Shown piece by piece: positions 7,176 through 17,700 of a stretch of DNA of 64,000 nucleotides; positions within the stretch are counted from its first letter, which is position 1; every line of letters starts with the position of its first letter. Both the position numbers and the translations under genes were made by a program. Source of the DNA: Treponema maltophilum ATCC 51939 (GTDB lineage Bacteria > Spirochaetota > Spirochaetia > Treponematales > Treponemataceae); assembly GCF_000413055.1 (NCBI RefSeq), contig NZ_KE332518.1:2171583-2235582 (forward strand). Reading direction: 5' to 3'. The notes beneath the pieces are model-generated. The model worked only from the letters and a program-made list of their open reading frames with translations. It was not told the origin of the DNA and did no database searches.

Positions 7176-7979
7176 ATGAAAAAATCATTGTTTTTTATTG
7201 CAATATACATTTTTACGCTTTTGCTGTTTACGGCCTTTGTCGCCGCAATGATTCTTTTATATCCGGGGACACCCGGCTACTTGTCATATACGGATCCGTT
7301 TGAGCGCATTGCCGATGTTTTTTCGTATTCGTTTTTTTCGCTGCTTCCTTTAAGCGGAGTTGTGTCGCTTTTGTTTGTCGTTTTTGCCGCCGCACGGCGC
7401 GGAAGTTCATCTCTTTTCGATTTTTTAGTGTACCTTTTTTTATGCTGCGTCGTTTGGCTGCTTATTATTCCGCTGTGCTTTTTGTACAATCCCGCGCCCA
7501 AGGTGAGTGCTTTTATAACGGGCCGACAGGAAGCATCTCCGGCCGCAGTGTTTTTTAAAAACGGATTTTCATATATTTTGCTGCGCGATTATGAAGCCGA
7601 ATATCTAAAGCCTCCGGCTTTTATCGCCGGTTTTTTCCCGAAACTGTTTTTTGCCGCATCCGTGATCCGTTCTGCCGTAGCGGGAGGACGCCTTTCCTAT
7701 TTGATAACGGCCTCGGCCGGCCTTGCATTCGGCGCTCTGTACGGCTTTTATTCGTTTTCGCGCTGGAAACTCATGAACGCGGCCCTCGTTATCGTTTTCG
7801 CTATAGGAATCGGCGCACTGAATATTTACATACACACGCCGGCTTTTTCTTCAACGGTGCATACAAAATGGTTCCCGCTTTTTGTGAATTCGGCCGTATG
7901 CGTTTTGCTGTGCATACTTCCGCTTACGCGCGCGATTGTGCGTTTAAGGGCCGGCACGGGAAGCCGAACGGAAGGCTGA
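7176..7979 (+). CDS. Six-TM membrane protein of unknown function
   Basis: A 267-aa integral membrane protein with about six hydrophobic segments: three near the N-terminus (starting KSLFFIAIYIFTLLLFTAFV), then ~75 less hydrophobic residues, then three more ending with VLLCILPLTRAIV. The start MKKSLFFIAI at 7176 is chosen because a promoter ends seven bases before it; the in-frame start at 7140 lies inside the -35 element. It is followed after one base by a second protein with the same 3+3 TM layout. That topology recalls the LptF/LptG permease pair, but I see no decisive motif, so function stays unassigned. Confidence 0.65.
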   Translation: MKKSLFFIAIYIFTLLLFTAFVAAMILLYPGTPGYLSYTDPFERIADVFSYSFFSLLPLSGVVSLLFVVFAAARRGSSSLFDFLVYLFLCCVVWLLIIPLCFLYNPAPKVSAFITGRQEASPAAVFFKNGFSYILLRDYEAEYLKPPAFIAGFFPKLFFAASVIRSAVAGGRLSYLITASAGLAFGALYGFYSFSRWKLMNAALVIVFAIGIGALNIYIHTPAFSSTVHTKWFPLFVNSAVCVLLCILPLTRAIVRLRAGTGSRTEG

Positions 7980-7980
7980 T

Positions 7981-9792
7981 ATGAAAACTTCAACGCGCAC
8001 ATGGATTTTAATCTTCGTATACACGGTATTCGCTTTCGCTTTTTTTGTCGGAAAAGCGTTTTTGATAAAGGAACTTCCGGTACTTATGCCTAACGACGCC
8101 GGCATGTGGCGCTTTGTCACGGGCGTCCGCGCTTTTTTTGCCCGGCTTCCGGCCATTCTCGCATCGGTATGCTGCATTGCCTTTTCGTGGTCGTTTGCTA
8201 AAGACGCCGGCAAAAATCTGGCACGTTTTTCGCCCGTTCAGTTAAGAAATTACCGAACGGTTCTCGTCGCCTCCTGCGTGTCCGTTATTTTGTGCTTTGC
8301 GGGTACGGAAATTCTTACCCCGATCGTATCGGCAAAACAAACGGCCCTCGAAAACAAAATGCAGGATTATAACTGGTACACGGAACAAACGAAAACGTCC
8401 GTAAACGAAGGCAATGCGGCGGCAGCCGTTTTTTATGCCGAAAATGCTTTAGCCCTGTGGCCGGACAATCGCGACGCAAAAAAACTCTATGACGATTCAT
8501 TAAAACTTTCGGCGCAAAGCGAGCGGAAAGAGGCCGAACCTTCATCCGCCCTGCCGTCGGATATAGCCGCCCTGCAAAACACGCCGTATTCGGTTATGCG
8601 CTTGCTGCAAAAAGCTCAAACGGCCTTCGAATTGAAAAACTATTTTGACGCGCACTATTACGCGTGGTGGGGTCTTAAACTTGCAGGCGACAACGATGCG
8701 AACAGCGGCGAACTTCGGCGCATTGCGGTCGAATCGTGGAACATTATCGCGTCGTGGTCGGGCTTCGAAACGGACGATGCGGCGATGATTTTTTTAAAAA
8801 AGCGTGAAGGCTACAGCGCGCTTATGGAAGGGGATGCACTGGGTGCGTATTACACCTTCCTCGATTTATACGAAGCGAATGACCTTGATCCGGACATTCT
8901 GCGCTTTTACCGGCTTGCAACCGAAGCCCTGCTCAAACAGTATTTTTTTATCGATGAAACGCGCAATCTCGCTTTTTTTGAAAACTTTCAAAACGTTTCT
9001 TTTAAAGTAACGCATCCGGACGGCAAAACCGACCTCATAAGCATAGGAGGGGTGACGACGGTTGCAAAAACGGATAACGTTGTAAAATACCTGCGCAACT
9101 ATTCATGCCTTGCATACGATGAGGCCGGACATTTGCTGTATTCCATGACCGATCCCTATGTAAAACTCATCGGGCAAAGAGCCGGTTCTTTGGGTATAGG
9201 CTACGAAAAGCGCACGGGCATTCAGGATGCCGAAACCTACGTTCCGCAGCTTTTATTGACTTCAGTGGACAGAAAAAATCGCGACATAGTCGGTTCCCCG
9301 CATTATTTTGCGGCACAAAGCGCTCAATACGAGCGGGAAATCGTGCGGATTTTGCCGATGAGTTTGCAGGATTTTGATTTGGCGTGCAGGGCATCCGCAA
9401 AAGGCCCGCAGTATATGAATTTGGCTTTTTTATTCCGGTTTGTGCCGATTGCCGAACGCTACGGATTTCAAAAACGTATTTTTTCGCTGTTTTTGCTTCA
9501 ACGTCTTTGCCGGCCGCTTTTACTGCTTGCATTCTTTATCTTTTTATCGATTATTGCATGGAATTACAAACTCGAATCGTCGCAAGTGTTCCGCTTTACA
9601 TGGATTTTCAGCTTCCCCGTGCTTACGGCGGTTGTGCAGTTTTGCATGGAATGGTTCCGCTACTTGATGAACCTCATATACTACGCGCTGCCGGGCGTCG
9701 CGTCTTTTGCGCAGCTTCCCGTCGTACTCGTCGTGCTTTTCGTATGCGTGATTTTACTGTCGATTAAGTTTTTATCGCTGCACGAAGAATAG
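7981..9792 (+). CDS. Large six-TM protein with ~390-residue soluble domain, unknown function
   Basis: This 603-aa protein has TM segments near residues 8-28, 50-70 and 92-112, then a long soluble region, then TM segments near 505-525, 533-552 and 575-597. The first part of the soluble region (~140-330) looks like helical TPR-type repeats (AAVFYAENALALWPDNRDAK, DAHYYAWWGLKLAGDND). The second part (~330-430) is rich in beta strands (NVSFKVTHPDGKTDLISIGG, CLAYDEAGHLLYSMTDPYV). Its ATG lies one base after the stop of the preceding gene, so the two are translationally coupled and probably form one complex. It converges on murA with two bases between stops. Confidence 0.65.
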   Translation: MKTSTRTWILIFVYTVFAFAFFVGKAFLIKELPVLMPNDAGMWRFVTGVRAFFARLPAILASVCCIAFSWSFAKDAGKNLARFSPVQLRNYRTVLVASCVSVILCFAGTEILTPIVSAKQTALENKMQDYNWYTEQTKTSVNEGNAAAAVFYAENALALWPDNRDAKKLYDDSLKLSAQSERKEAEPSSALPSDIAALQNTPYSVMRLLQKAQTAFELKNYFDAHYYAWWGLKLAGDNDANSGELRRIAVESWNIIASWSGFETDDAAMIFLKKREGYSALMEGDALGAYYTFLDLYEANDLDPDILRFYRLATEALLKQYFFIDETRNLAFFENFQNVSFKVTHPDGKTDLISIGGVTTVAKTDNVVKYLRNYSCLAYDEAGHLLYSMTDPYVKLIGQRAGSLGIGYEKRTGIQDAETYVPQLLLTSVDRKNRDIVGSPHYFAAQSAQYEREIVRILPMSLQDFDLACRASAKGPQYMNLAFLFRFVPIAERYGFQKRIFSLFLLQRLCRPLLLLAFFIFLSIIAWNYKLESSQVFRFTWIFSFPVLTAVVQFCMEWFRYLMNLIYYALPGVASFAQLPVVLVVLFVCVILLSIKFLSLHEE

Positions 9793-9794
9793 CG

Positions 9795-11078
9795 CTAGCT
9801 GTCGATTCTTTCTATATGCGCGCCCAAACTTTTTAAGCGCTCGGTTAAATGCTCGTAGCCGCGTTCCACTTGGTAAACATTCCGAATAATGCTTGCGCCT
9901 CGCGCGCACAAAGCCGCAATCACAATCGCCATGCCCGCGCGCACGTCCGGCGAAGATAATTCCTCGTCACCGTGCAGGGTACAAGGCCCCGATACGACGG
10001 CGCGGTGCGGATCGCATAAAATAATACGCGCGCCCATGCCGATAAGTTTGTCGACAAAGAACATTCTCGATTCGAACATTTTTTCGTGAATGAGCACGGT
10101 ACCTTTTACCTGCGTTGCGACAACCGTCATAATGCTGGTTAAGTCGGGAGGGAAACCGGGCCACGGCGCATCGTCTATTTTCGGAATCATGCCGCCCAAA
10201 TCGGTGTTGATTTGCATTTCCTGCGCGGCGCCGACTTTTATCGTATCGCCGTCCGTTTCCCAGTGAATGCCGAGTTTGCCGAATGAAAGTTTTATCGGGC
10301 GCAGGTCGCAGTTTTGCACGCCTTTTATTTCTATGCTGCCTTTGGTCGCCGCGGCAAGTCCGATAAAGGAACCGACTTCCATAAAGTCGGCGCCGATTTT
10401 AAACTCGCAGCCTTTCAGCTCTTTTACGCCTTCGATTCTCAGAATGTTCGAACCGCAACCGCTTATTTTTGCGCCCATTGCGTTAAGCATGCGGCACAAA
10501 TCCTGAACGTGCGGTTCGCAGGCGGCGTTCGTAATAACGGTTGTGCCGCCGGCACGCGATGCGGCCATAAGCGCGTTTTCGGTCGCCGTAACGGACGCTT
10601 CGTCCAAAAACAAATCGGTACCGGCAAGCTTATTCGCGGTAAACGTAAAGCGTCCGTCGATGTTGACCCGCGCGCCCAATTCGGTAAGGGCTAAAAAGTG
10701 CGTGTCGAGCCGCCGCCGGCCGATAACGTCGCCGCCGGGCGGATTCATGCTGACTTTGCCGCAGCGTGCCAAAAGAGGGCCGGCAAACAAAATGGACGCG
10801 CGTATTTTTTTGGAAAGCTCGACGGGAATATCGCAGACGCGTATATTTTGCGCATGAATCGTCCACGAATTCTTGCCCGCGGATTTTACGGAAGCGCCCA
10901 AAGCTTTAAGGATTTCGAGCATAACGGCGGTATCGGCTATGTCGGGAATATTATGGAGCGTTACCGGCTCGCTTGTTAAAAGTGTTGCGGCAATACAGGG
11001 AAGCGCGGCGTTTTTGTTTCCGCTGACGGTAATCGTTCCCCGTATCGGGAAGCCGCCTTCTATACGGTATTCGCTCAT
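9795..11078 (-). CDS. murA: UDP-N-acetylglucosamine 1-carboxyvinyltransferase MurA with Asp at the fosfomycin site
   Basis: MurA catalyses the first committed step of peptidoglycan synthesis, transferring enolpyruvate from PEP to UDP-GlcNAc in the cytoplasm. It is full length (427 aa), with SGNKNAALP containing Lys22 and the EPSP-synthase-type fold repeats throughout. In the active-site loop the usual PGGC reads PGGD, so Asp117 replaces the cysteine (Cys115 in E. coli) that fosfomycin alkylates. Mycobacteria and Chlamydia have the same exchange and are intrinsically fosfomycin resistant. The start ATG 11078 (MSEYRIEGG) overlaps the pepT stop as ATGA, so translation is coupled. Confidence 0.95.
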   Translation of the reverse strand: MSEYRIEGGFPIRGTITVSGNKNAALPCIAATLLTSEPVTLHNIPDIADTAVMLEILKALGASVKSAGKNSWTIHAQNIRVCDIPVELSKKIRASILFAGPLLARCGKVSMNPPGGDVIGRRRLDTHFLALTELGARVNIDGRFTFTANKLAGTDLFLDEASVTATENALMAASRAGGTTVITNAACEPHVQDLCRMLNAMGAKISGCGSNILRIEGVKELKGCEFKIGADFMEVGSFIGLAAATKGSIEIKGVQNCDLRPIKLSFGKLGIHWETDGDTIKVGAAQEMQINTDLGGMIPKIDDAPWPGFPPDLTSIMTVVATQVKGTVLIHEKMFESRMFFVDKLIGMGARIILCDPHRAVVSGPCTLHGDEELSSPDVRAGMAIVIAALCARGASIIRNVYQVERGYEHLTERLKSLGAHIERIDS

Positions 11079-12334
11079 CGCTTTTCCGCCCACAACGCAA
11101 TCAATTCCAAAATGAGGCCGACCGCATAGGTCATTTGATTTAAGGACGCCCATTCGCGCCGTGAATGGAAGTTATGACCGCCGTTAAAGACATTCGGCGT
11201 CGGTCTTCCCATTTCGGTTAAGCGGGAACCGTCGGTTCCGCCGCGGATCGGCTTCGATACGGGCTCAACTCCGACCTTTTTTGCGGCCTTTAGAAGCATT
11301 TCCATAACTTCGGGATTTTTGTCCAGATTTCCTTTCATGTTGACGTATTGCTTCGTATGCTTTACCTTCACCGAAGAACCGGGGAATTTATGTTCCATTG
11401 CCTTTGCAAGCACGCCGACCGTCTTTTTTCTGCGCTCCATAGCTTCATCGGTGTAATCGCGCAAATACAAAAGCACGTTCGCCCGTTCAATATGACCGCT
11501 TATCTGCATGGGCGCGTAAAACCCCAAATAGCCGTCGGTAGCTTCGGGACTTTCGTTTTGGGGCAACAAATTGACGAAAGCCGCGGCCATCGTAACCGCG
11601 TTGACCATATCGGGACGCGCCGTTCCGGTGTGTTTCGCCTTTCCGTTAAAAGTGATTTCGCTTTTCCACGCGGTAAAGCATTCGGATTCCAATTCGCCGA
11701 TGTGCCCGCCGTCGATCGTATAGCATTGCTTTGAGCGCAGCCAATCGAGCGGCACCTTATCCATTCCGTGTCCGGTTTCTTCATCCGGATTGAAAATAAC
11801 TTCAATCGGCCCGTGCGGTTTTTTGTCCGTGTTAAGAAGCATATCCAATGCGGTCATAATCGAAGCGATTCCGGCTTTATCGTCGGCGCCGAGCAGGGTT
11901 GTGCCGTCCGTTGTAATAATCGTTTCACCGACGGAAAGCAAAAGCGCTGTATCCTGCGCGGGATCCAAAACGACGTTTTCTTTAAGGCGCACGGGAGAAC
12001 CGTCGTAGTTTTTAATAACCTGCGGGCACACGTCTTTTCCGGACACTTCTTCGGCCGTATCCATGTGGGCTAAAAGTCCTATTGAGGGCGCTTTTTCGTA
12101 TCCCTTTGAGGCGGGAATGCGTGCGCACACATACGCGTGGTCGGTTACATGCACGTCTTCAATACCCAACTCGTGCAGTTCACGTTCCAAATTTTGCGCG
12201 AAATCTCTTTGGCGCTCGGTTGAAGGTATAATGCCCTTATCGGCTTTATCCGCATCGCTGGTGGTCCACGTTTGCACGTAGCGCAAAAAGCGTTCCAAAA
12301 GCGGCTGAGCGATTTTATCGTTATAGTTTTTCAT
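11075..12334 (-). CDS. pepT: Peptidase T (tripeptide aminopeptidase)
   Basis: PepT is a cytoplasmic M20B zinc peptidase that removes the N-terminal residue of tripeptides. Metal-site motifs are present in order: [33 protein letters not shown], and a C-terminal [11 protein letters not shown]. The size, 419 aa, is typical. ATG 12334 (MKNYNDKI) is chosen: a promoter with TATGCT ends six bases before it, while the longer frame from 12433 starts within the divergent promoter region. The gene is first in an operon with murA. Confidence 0.93.
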   Translation of the reverse strand: MKNYNDKIAQPLLERFLRYVQTWTTSDADKADKGIIPSTERQRDFAQNLERELHELGIEDVHVTDHAYVCARIPASKGYEKAPSIGLLAHMDTAEEVSGKDVCPQVIKNYDGSPVRLKENVVLDPAQDTALLLSVGETIITTDGTTLLGADDKAGIASIMTALDMLLNTDKKPHGPIEVIFNPDEETGHGMDKVPLDWLRSKQCYTIDGGHIGELESECFTAWKSEITFNGKAKHTGTARPDMVNAVTMAAAFVNLLPQNESPEATDGYLGFYAPMQISGHIERANVLLYLRDYTDEAMERRKKTVGVLAKAMEHKFPGSSVKVKHTKQYVNMKGNLDKNPEVMEMLLKAAKKVGVEPVSKPIRGGTDGSRLTEMGRPTPNVFNGGHNFHSRREWASLNQMTYAVGLILELIALWAEKR

Positions 12335-12340
12335 ACGCAC

Positions 12341-12369
12341 AGCATACGATATTTTCGCACGGGGCGCAA
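12341..12369 (-). promoter_or_regulatory. Predicted pepT-murA promoter (leaderless type)
   Basis: Minus-strand TTGCGC (12364-12369) and TATGCT (12341-12346) have 17 bp spacing; six bases (GTGCGT) separate the -10 element from the ATG. The same -10 element and nearly the same gap occur at the M29 aminopeptidase gene near 38270. Confidence 0.55.
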
Positions 12370-12385
12370 GAGCGGAACTCCGCTT

Positions 12386-12414
12386 TTGACTTTTTGCGGA
12401 AAATGCGCTATCAT
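12386..12414 (+). promoter_or_regulatory. Predicted promoter of the DUF2156 gene-thrC operon (near-leaderless)
   Basis: TTGACT at 12386-12391 and TATCAT at 12409-12414, 17 bp apart, with eight bases to ATG 12423 and no ribosome site. It lies back to back with the pepT promoter. Confidence 0.6.
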
Positions 12415-12422
12415 TAAAGAAT

Positions 12423-13325
12423 ATGAATATCATTCCCGAGTTTCCCGAATTCGCATCCGTTTCGGCCTCAATGTATAAAGAACTCTATCCTTTTTTGAAT
12501 AACTTACCCGACGGCGTTTCCGAATTTACCTTTTTAAATCTCTATCTGTACCGCGCAAAATACGATTACCGCATAAGCCGCCTTCCGCAAACGGCGGAAA
12601 CGACCTTTATCGTAAACGGACGCGACAAATACGGCACCTTTTTCTTCGTCATAGGGTCACTTCCCTCAAACGAACAAATAGAAGGGCTACTTAAAACCTA
12701 CGGGCGCTGGAAAAACATGGGACAAACGCATTACGACGCCTGTGCGGAATTCTTAACGAAACAGGGCTATGTTTTGCAGGAAGATCGGGACAACGAAGAT
12801 TATTTATACACGAGACAAAGCCTTGCCGATTTGGCCGGCAAAGCGTTGCATAAAAAACGCAATTTGGCAAACGGATTTGAAAACGCATATAAATGGGACG
12901 TGCGGCCCTTAACCGAAAAGAATGCCGCCGACGCGGGAATCGTGCTCGACGCATGGGTTGCCGCGCGAGCCGAAGGCGACATTGCCGATTACGACCAATG
13001 CGTCAATGCGTTGGAAGTGCTGGCCGTATCGAATTTCAGCGGCTTACTCGTATATGTTGAAGACAAACCCGTCGCATGGGCATTGGGCGAATATATCGTG
13101 TCGGGAAAGGTGTTTTTAGTGCACTTTGAAAAAGGCATCGATTCGTACCGCGGCGTATATCAGTTTGTAAACCGCGCTACGGCACGCGCCCTTCCCGAAA
13201 CGGTTGAATTTATAAACCGCGAACAGGACTTGGGCGACGAGGGGCTGCGGCAGGCAAAAATGACTTATCGTCCGGCCGCTTTCGTAAAAAAATATTGCGT
13301 AACATACGCGGAGGCAAAAGCGTGA
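12423..13325 (+). CDS. DUF2156 (phosphatidylglycerol lysyltransferase C-terminal-like) protein
   Basis: This 300-aa protein has the GNAT-like DUF2156 fold related to the catalytic part of MprF-type aminoacyl transferases. Typical segments are DYLYTRQSLADLAGKALHKK in the middle and EFINREQDLGDEGLRQAKMT near the C-terminus. There is no membrane domain, so it is a soluble stand-alone form whose acceptor and donor are unknown. Its start is eight bases after a -10 element. The TGA stop overlaps the GTG start of thrC. Confidence 0.78.
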   Translation: MNIIPEFPEFASVSASMYKELYPFLNNLPDGVSEFTFLNLYLYRAKYDYRISRLPQTAETTFIVNGRDKYGTFFFVIGSLPSNEQIEGLLKTYGRWKNMGQTHYDACAEFLTKQGYVLQEDRDNEDYLYTRQSLADLAGKALHKKRNLANGFENAYKWDVRPLTEKNAADAGIVLDAWVAARAEGDIADYDQCVNALEVLAVSNFSGLLVYVEDKPVAWALGEYIVSGKVFLVHFEKGIDSYRGVYQFVNRATARALPETVEFINREQDLGDEGLRQAKMTYRPAAFVKKYCVTYAEAKA

Positions 13326-14638
13326 AATTCGTCAGTACACGCAGTAAAACACGGCAGGTATGTTTTTCCGAAGCCGTCGTGCATTGTCTGGCGCCCGACG
13401 GGGGCTTGTATGTGCCCGCCTATTCGGAAGACTTGCGCCCGTGGATTATGTATATGGACGAAAATACGTCTTTCCGATCCGTTGCGGGCTCTTTAACGTC
13501 GGCGCTTATAAATGAAGAATTCAGCCCGATTATCAGCGAAGCGATTGCAAATCAGGCGTTTCCGTTCAGTCCGGAACTCAAACAGCTTGCCGACAATCTG
13601 TACGTGCTCGAACTGTTCCACGGGCCGTCCGGCATACACAAAGATTTCGGTATTTCATATTTGACCGCATGCCTCGAACACATTTTGCTCATGCGGGAAA
13701 AGTCGGCACTCATCGTCGCTCCGACAAGCGGAGAAACGGGCGCATCGATTGCCCGCGCTTTAAAAAATAAAAAACACGTAAAAGCGGTTTTGCTCTACCC
13801 GAAAGGAACTATGCGCGGCTTCGAACAAGCCGACTGCATATGGAACGGGGGCAACGTGTATCCGGTAGAAGTGGACGGCAACATTTCCGACTGCGTTACG
13901 CTGAGCAGGCTTTTATACGAAGACCCCGAATCGGTGCAAAAATATCGATTAACGCTTGCAAATACCGTAAATATCGGGCGGCTGTTGCCCCACACTTTTT
14001 TGTATATGTATGCGTTTTCGCGCTTGCGCAAAAAAGTATACGGCGATATTTATTATGCAATGAGTTCGAGCAATTACGGGAACTTGGCGGCAGGGCTGTA
14101 CAGCTGGAAGTTTTCGCTTCCGGTAAAGGGTTTTATAACCGATTCTTCGGCGGCCCTGACCCGCGACGTGCAGGGAAAATGCTGCATGCCCGATTCGATC
14201 GTTCCGCTCGAAAAGCGCGGAAGCGCCGATCCGGCTTTGCCGTCAAACATAGAGCGCTTGGAAGAAATTTTTACGGCAAGCCCCGCGGTTATGAAAGGTT
14301 TGGTTTATACGGCCGATGTAACGGAAGACGAAGTCGCCGAATCTTTTAAGCGCCTCTTTACCGATTACCGCTACTTTGCCGATCCGGACGCCGCACGCGC
14401 ATACGCCGCAGCCTGCAAAAGGCCGGACATCATCGGCACGGACGATACAACCCTTGTACTGATTGCCTCCGAAGATCCCGTTTTGCACGCGGAAAAACTT
14501 CGCCTGTGGTGCGGCGAAGAACCGCCCGCGAACAAAAAACTGCACGCGCTGTACGAACCGATTGAACCCGTAAAAAAAATCGGCGCCGAAGTCGACGCGC
14601 TCAAAAAAATTGCGGCGGAAGTATCCGCCGCATCGTAA
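13322..14638 (+). CDS. thrC: Threonine synthase-like PLP enzyme
   Basis: Threonine synthase converts O-phosphohomoserine to threonine with pyridoxal phosphate. FHGPSGIHKDFG carries the PLP lysine, and APTSGETGAS is the phosphate-binding segment (TSGDTG in most ThrC). The 438-aa length fits the ThrC class with an N-terminal domain. The start is GTG 13322, which overlaps the preceding stop and is served by GGAGG ten bases upstream. No homoserine-pathway genes are present here, so a threonine-synthase-like enzyme with other activity remains possible. Confidence 0.8.
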   Translation: MKFVSTRSKTRQVCFSEAVVHCLAPDGGLYVPAYSEDLRPWIMYMDENTSFRSVAGSLTSALINEEFSPIISEAIANQAFPFSPELKQLADNLYVLELFHGPSGIHKDFGISYLTACLEHILLMREKSALIVAPTSGETGASIARALKNKKHVKAVLLYPKGTMRGFEQADCIWNGGNVYPVEVDGNISDCVTLSRLLYEDPESVQKYRLTLANTVNIGRLLPHTFLYMYAFSRLRKKVYGDIYYAMSSSNYGNLAAGLYSWKFSLPVKGFITDSSAALTRDVQGKCCMPDSIVPLEKRGSADPALPSNIERLEEIFTASPAVMKGLVYTADVTEDEVAESFKRLFTDYRYFADPDAARAYAAACKRPDIIGTDDTTLVLIASEDPVLHAEKLRLWCGEEPPANKKLHALYEPIEPVKKIGAEVDALKKIAAEVSAAS

Positions 14639-14736
14639 GCGGAAAACAAACGTGCCGCAAATGTCCGAAAACCGGAAATATCTTAAAGTTAATCGCTTTC
14701 CCGCCGGTCATACCGCGCACTGTCGGCCTGTTATAA

Positions 14737-17700
14737 TCAAACCTCGGCGTCTTGCTTTAACAAATCGATTAAAACTTCAGCCTTATAGCCGGATTTTTCA
14801 ACGGCGTCCGAAACTTTTTGAGCCGTTTTTTCTATACACGCAAACGACGGTTTTTCGGCGTACAAAACCGCATAAAGAAGCGCCGCATCCTGCACCGCTT
14901 CAAGGGCTTTTTCGCGGTTAAACCAGATAACGTTTTCGAAAAGGTTGGCTCCCAAAATAAGCGGCGCTTTTTCGCTTTTTATAAGGCGTGCGAAAAAAGC
15001 GGCAATGTCGGCCGAGATATTTTTTTCCGTGTCGCCCGCGACGGTTTCGCACAAAACGTTCATCTCCTGCATGGCGGCAAGGGCGCCGTATATCGAATCG
15101 GAATCGTATCCGTATGATTTTAAAAGGCGCGCCGCTTTAAGGTCGAGCCCCCGCAAAGCAATATGCTCTTTTACCGTTTCGGCGCGGACATCAGGCATAA
15201 GTTCGTGCAAAGCGTACAGAATAAAAAAGGCTGTAAGGATTTGCGGCATAAACGCCTGCTGCGCGAGGGTTTCGTATAAACTGTGCACGCCGGCCGCGCC
15301 GCCTTTGCCGCCGGGACTGCCGGCTTTTTGCGCCGACTCGCATAAACTTACGAGTTTTTCGATACGGGCGGCAAAGGCTTCCCATGCGCTTTCCAAGGCA
15401 TGCCGCTCTGCAGCCGGCTCGACAGCCGAAGCTTTTGCGCCGAGGAAATTTCGCAGCACGGTGAAATACGCAAAAGCGGCTTCTTTATGCCGTTCCAAAA
15501 CGTCGCACAAGGGCAAAGGCGGCGCGCTTTGCAAATCGTCCTTCGGCTGTAAACCGGGCAGACAACGGGCTGCGATCGCGGCAAACAAATCCTTTGAAGC
15601 AAAAGAGGCAAACGCGCCGTACAGTTCTTCAAAAGCCGTATCCTTCAGTGCGTCGTCTATGCTTTCGGTTCCTTTTCCGCCCAAGCGCTCGCATAAAAGC
15701 GCGTACGGCGCGGCATTTCGGCCGGAATCGGTAGTTTTGTCGCACACTTCATAGATATTGAGCAGCACTTGGCATTCGTAGCCGTCCAACTGAACGAACA
15801 TTCCGTTTTCGAATAAATCGGCGTTCGAGCGGATAAACCATAAGCCGCTCTTTTGTTCCTGAAAAATGCAGTAAAAATTCCTGTCGTTCGTTAAGCCGAG
15901 TGCCGGCGCAAAGTCTTCGGTTTTCATTTGAACGTTGCCGCCTTCTTTAACCGCAAAGGGACAGGAAACTTTTACCCGGCCGGCGGCGCGCTCGTATGCG
16001 TTGTTGTAAAACACCGCAGCTTTTTCAGAACCTTCCCGGTTTGTGTACGCAAACACGTTTTCATTTACCGCGCCTTCGTTATGCACATCGTACAGGCGGA
16101 AATGCTCCACGTCGGCAAAGAGCGAGCGCTTTTTCATAAGCGGAAAGATTTCCCGCTCATGCCTGCCGATTAAGTCGGGATTGTCGCGTTCGTCCCATTG
16201 CGCACGCGTAAATTCCATTCCGTACTTTTCGGTAAAGCCTTCTATTTGGCCGTGCCCGAACATCGGGAGACCCGGCATCGTAACCATAAGCGTGCACACG
16301 CCGAAGTATTTGTCGCCGGTTCCGAATTGAACCGCCGCCGTTTCTTCGTCGGGATTGTTCATAAAATTGACAAAGCGTTTTAAAACCTGCGGATCGAATT
16401 CAAGCGTATTTTTGATTGTGTTGCGGTATTTAAAGTTCTCTTCGGTTTTGAGCATATTCATAAAAGCGCTGTTGTACACGCGGTGCATGCCGAGCGTGCG
16501 CACAAAGTAGCCTTCCATCATCCAAAAGGCTTCGGCCAAAAGCAGCGTGTCCGGAACCTCCCGCACAACGCGGTCGACAACCTCGCGCCAAAATTCGTTC
16601 GGGATCGCTTTTTCAAAATCCTCGTTGCTCATAGCGTATTCTGCCCTGCCGGCTATGTCGCCCCCGTGCCCGGGTTCGGGGTACCACAATCTGCGTATAT
16701 GCTTTTTGGCAAGCACCATCGCCGCATCGAAGCGGATAATCGGAAAATTACGCGCAACATGTAAAATTGTTTGTATAACTTCTTCGCGCGCGGCGGGATT
16801 CAAAAAATCTATTTGAGCCGTATCGTTCCACGGCATTCCGGTGCCGTCGTTCCCGTGATATATATAGCGCACATCCTGAGTTTGCATATCAACGCGTTTA
16901 AAGACGACGGCGCAGTCCGTTTTTGAATAATAATGATCTTCCAAAAAAATGCCGACGCGCCCGTCAAGCGAAAGATTTTCGCCGTTAAAACTGTAGGTCG
17001 GGAAAGGACAGTCTTTGCGCTGCATAAAAAGTTCCGGTTTTTCGACAACCCAGCGCGAATCCATTCCCGTATGATTGGGCACCATGTCCGCCGCTAGGCG
17101 GATACCCCGCTGCTGCAAGCGGGCGCGCAAATCGTTTAAAGCTTCCCAGCCGCCCAGTTCGTCGGCGATATCGTAATCGTACAAGCTGTACGCGCTTGCC
17201 GCAGCTTCGGCGTTGCCGTTTATCTGCTTGATGCGTTTGCTTGCCCAAGAACGCTTCCATATGCCGATAAGCCAAAGGCCCGTAAAACCGCGGCTCGCAA
17301 GCGCATTCAATTCTTCGTCGGGAATTTCGTCCAAACGCCGCACGGGACGACCGTATTTTTTTGAAAGCTGGTCGAGCCATACGAGAACGGTTTTTGCCAT
17401 AAGAACGACGCGCGGCATCCATTCGCGGTCGGAACTGAAGCGCTCGTATTCTTTTATTAAGCTGTCGTAACTGTACGCCTGCATCGGAGGCGGCGCAAAA
17501 CCGGGGCCGCCGACCCACGCGGGTTTTTCTTCTTCGGCGATAATATCCATGCCGGAAAGCAGACGGGGTACTTCCTTTTCTATAAGAGATTTCCAGCTGC
17601 GCGCAATATAATCGAGCTGACCTTTTAAACTGTTCGGACTCGCCTTTGCAGGCTCGCGCAGCATGGTAATCAAATCGGTGTGATTGGGACCGAATAAGGG

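Noticed and set aside
12335..12340. GTGCGT/GTGCGC between -10 and ATG at pepT, the Tp0751-like gene and the M29 gene as a possible regulator site
   Set aside because: Only six bases and three instances. It may be an initiation-region preference rather than an operator.
14945..15754. Open frame of 269 codons on the plus strand
   Set aside because: Antisense to the C-terminal region of the GH13-type protein; Ser/Lys-rich shadow composition.
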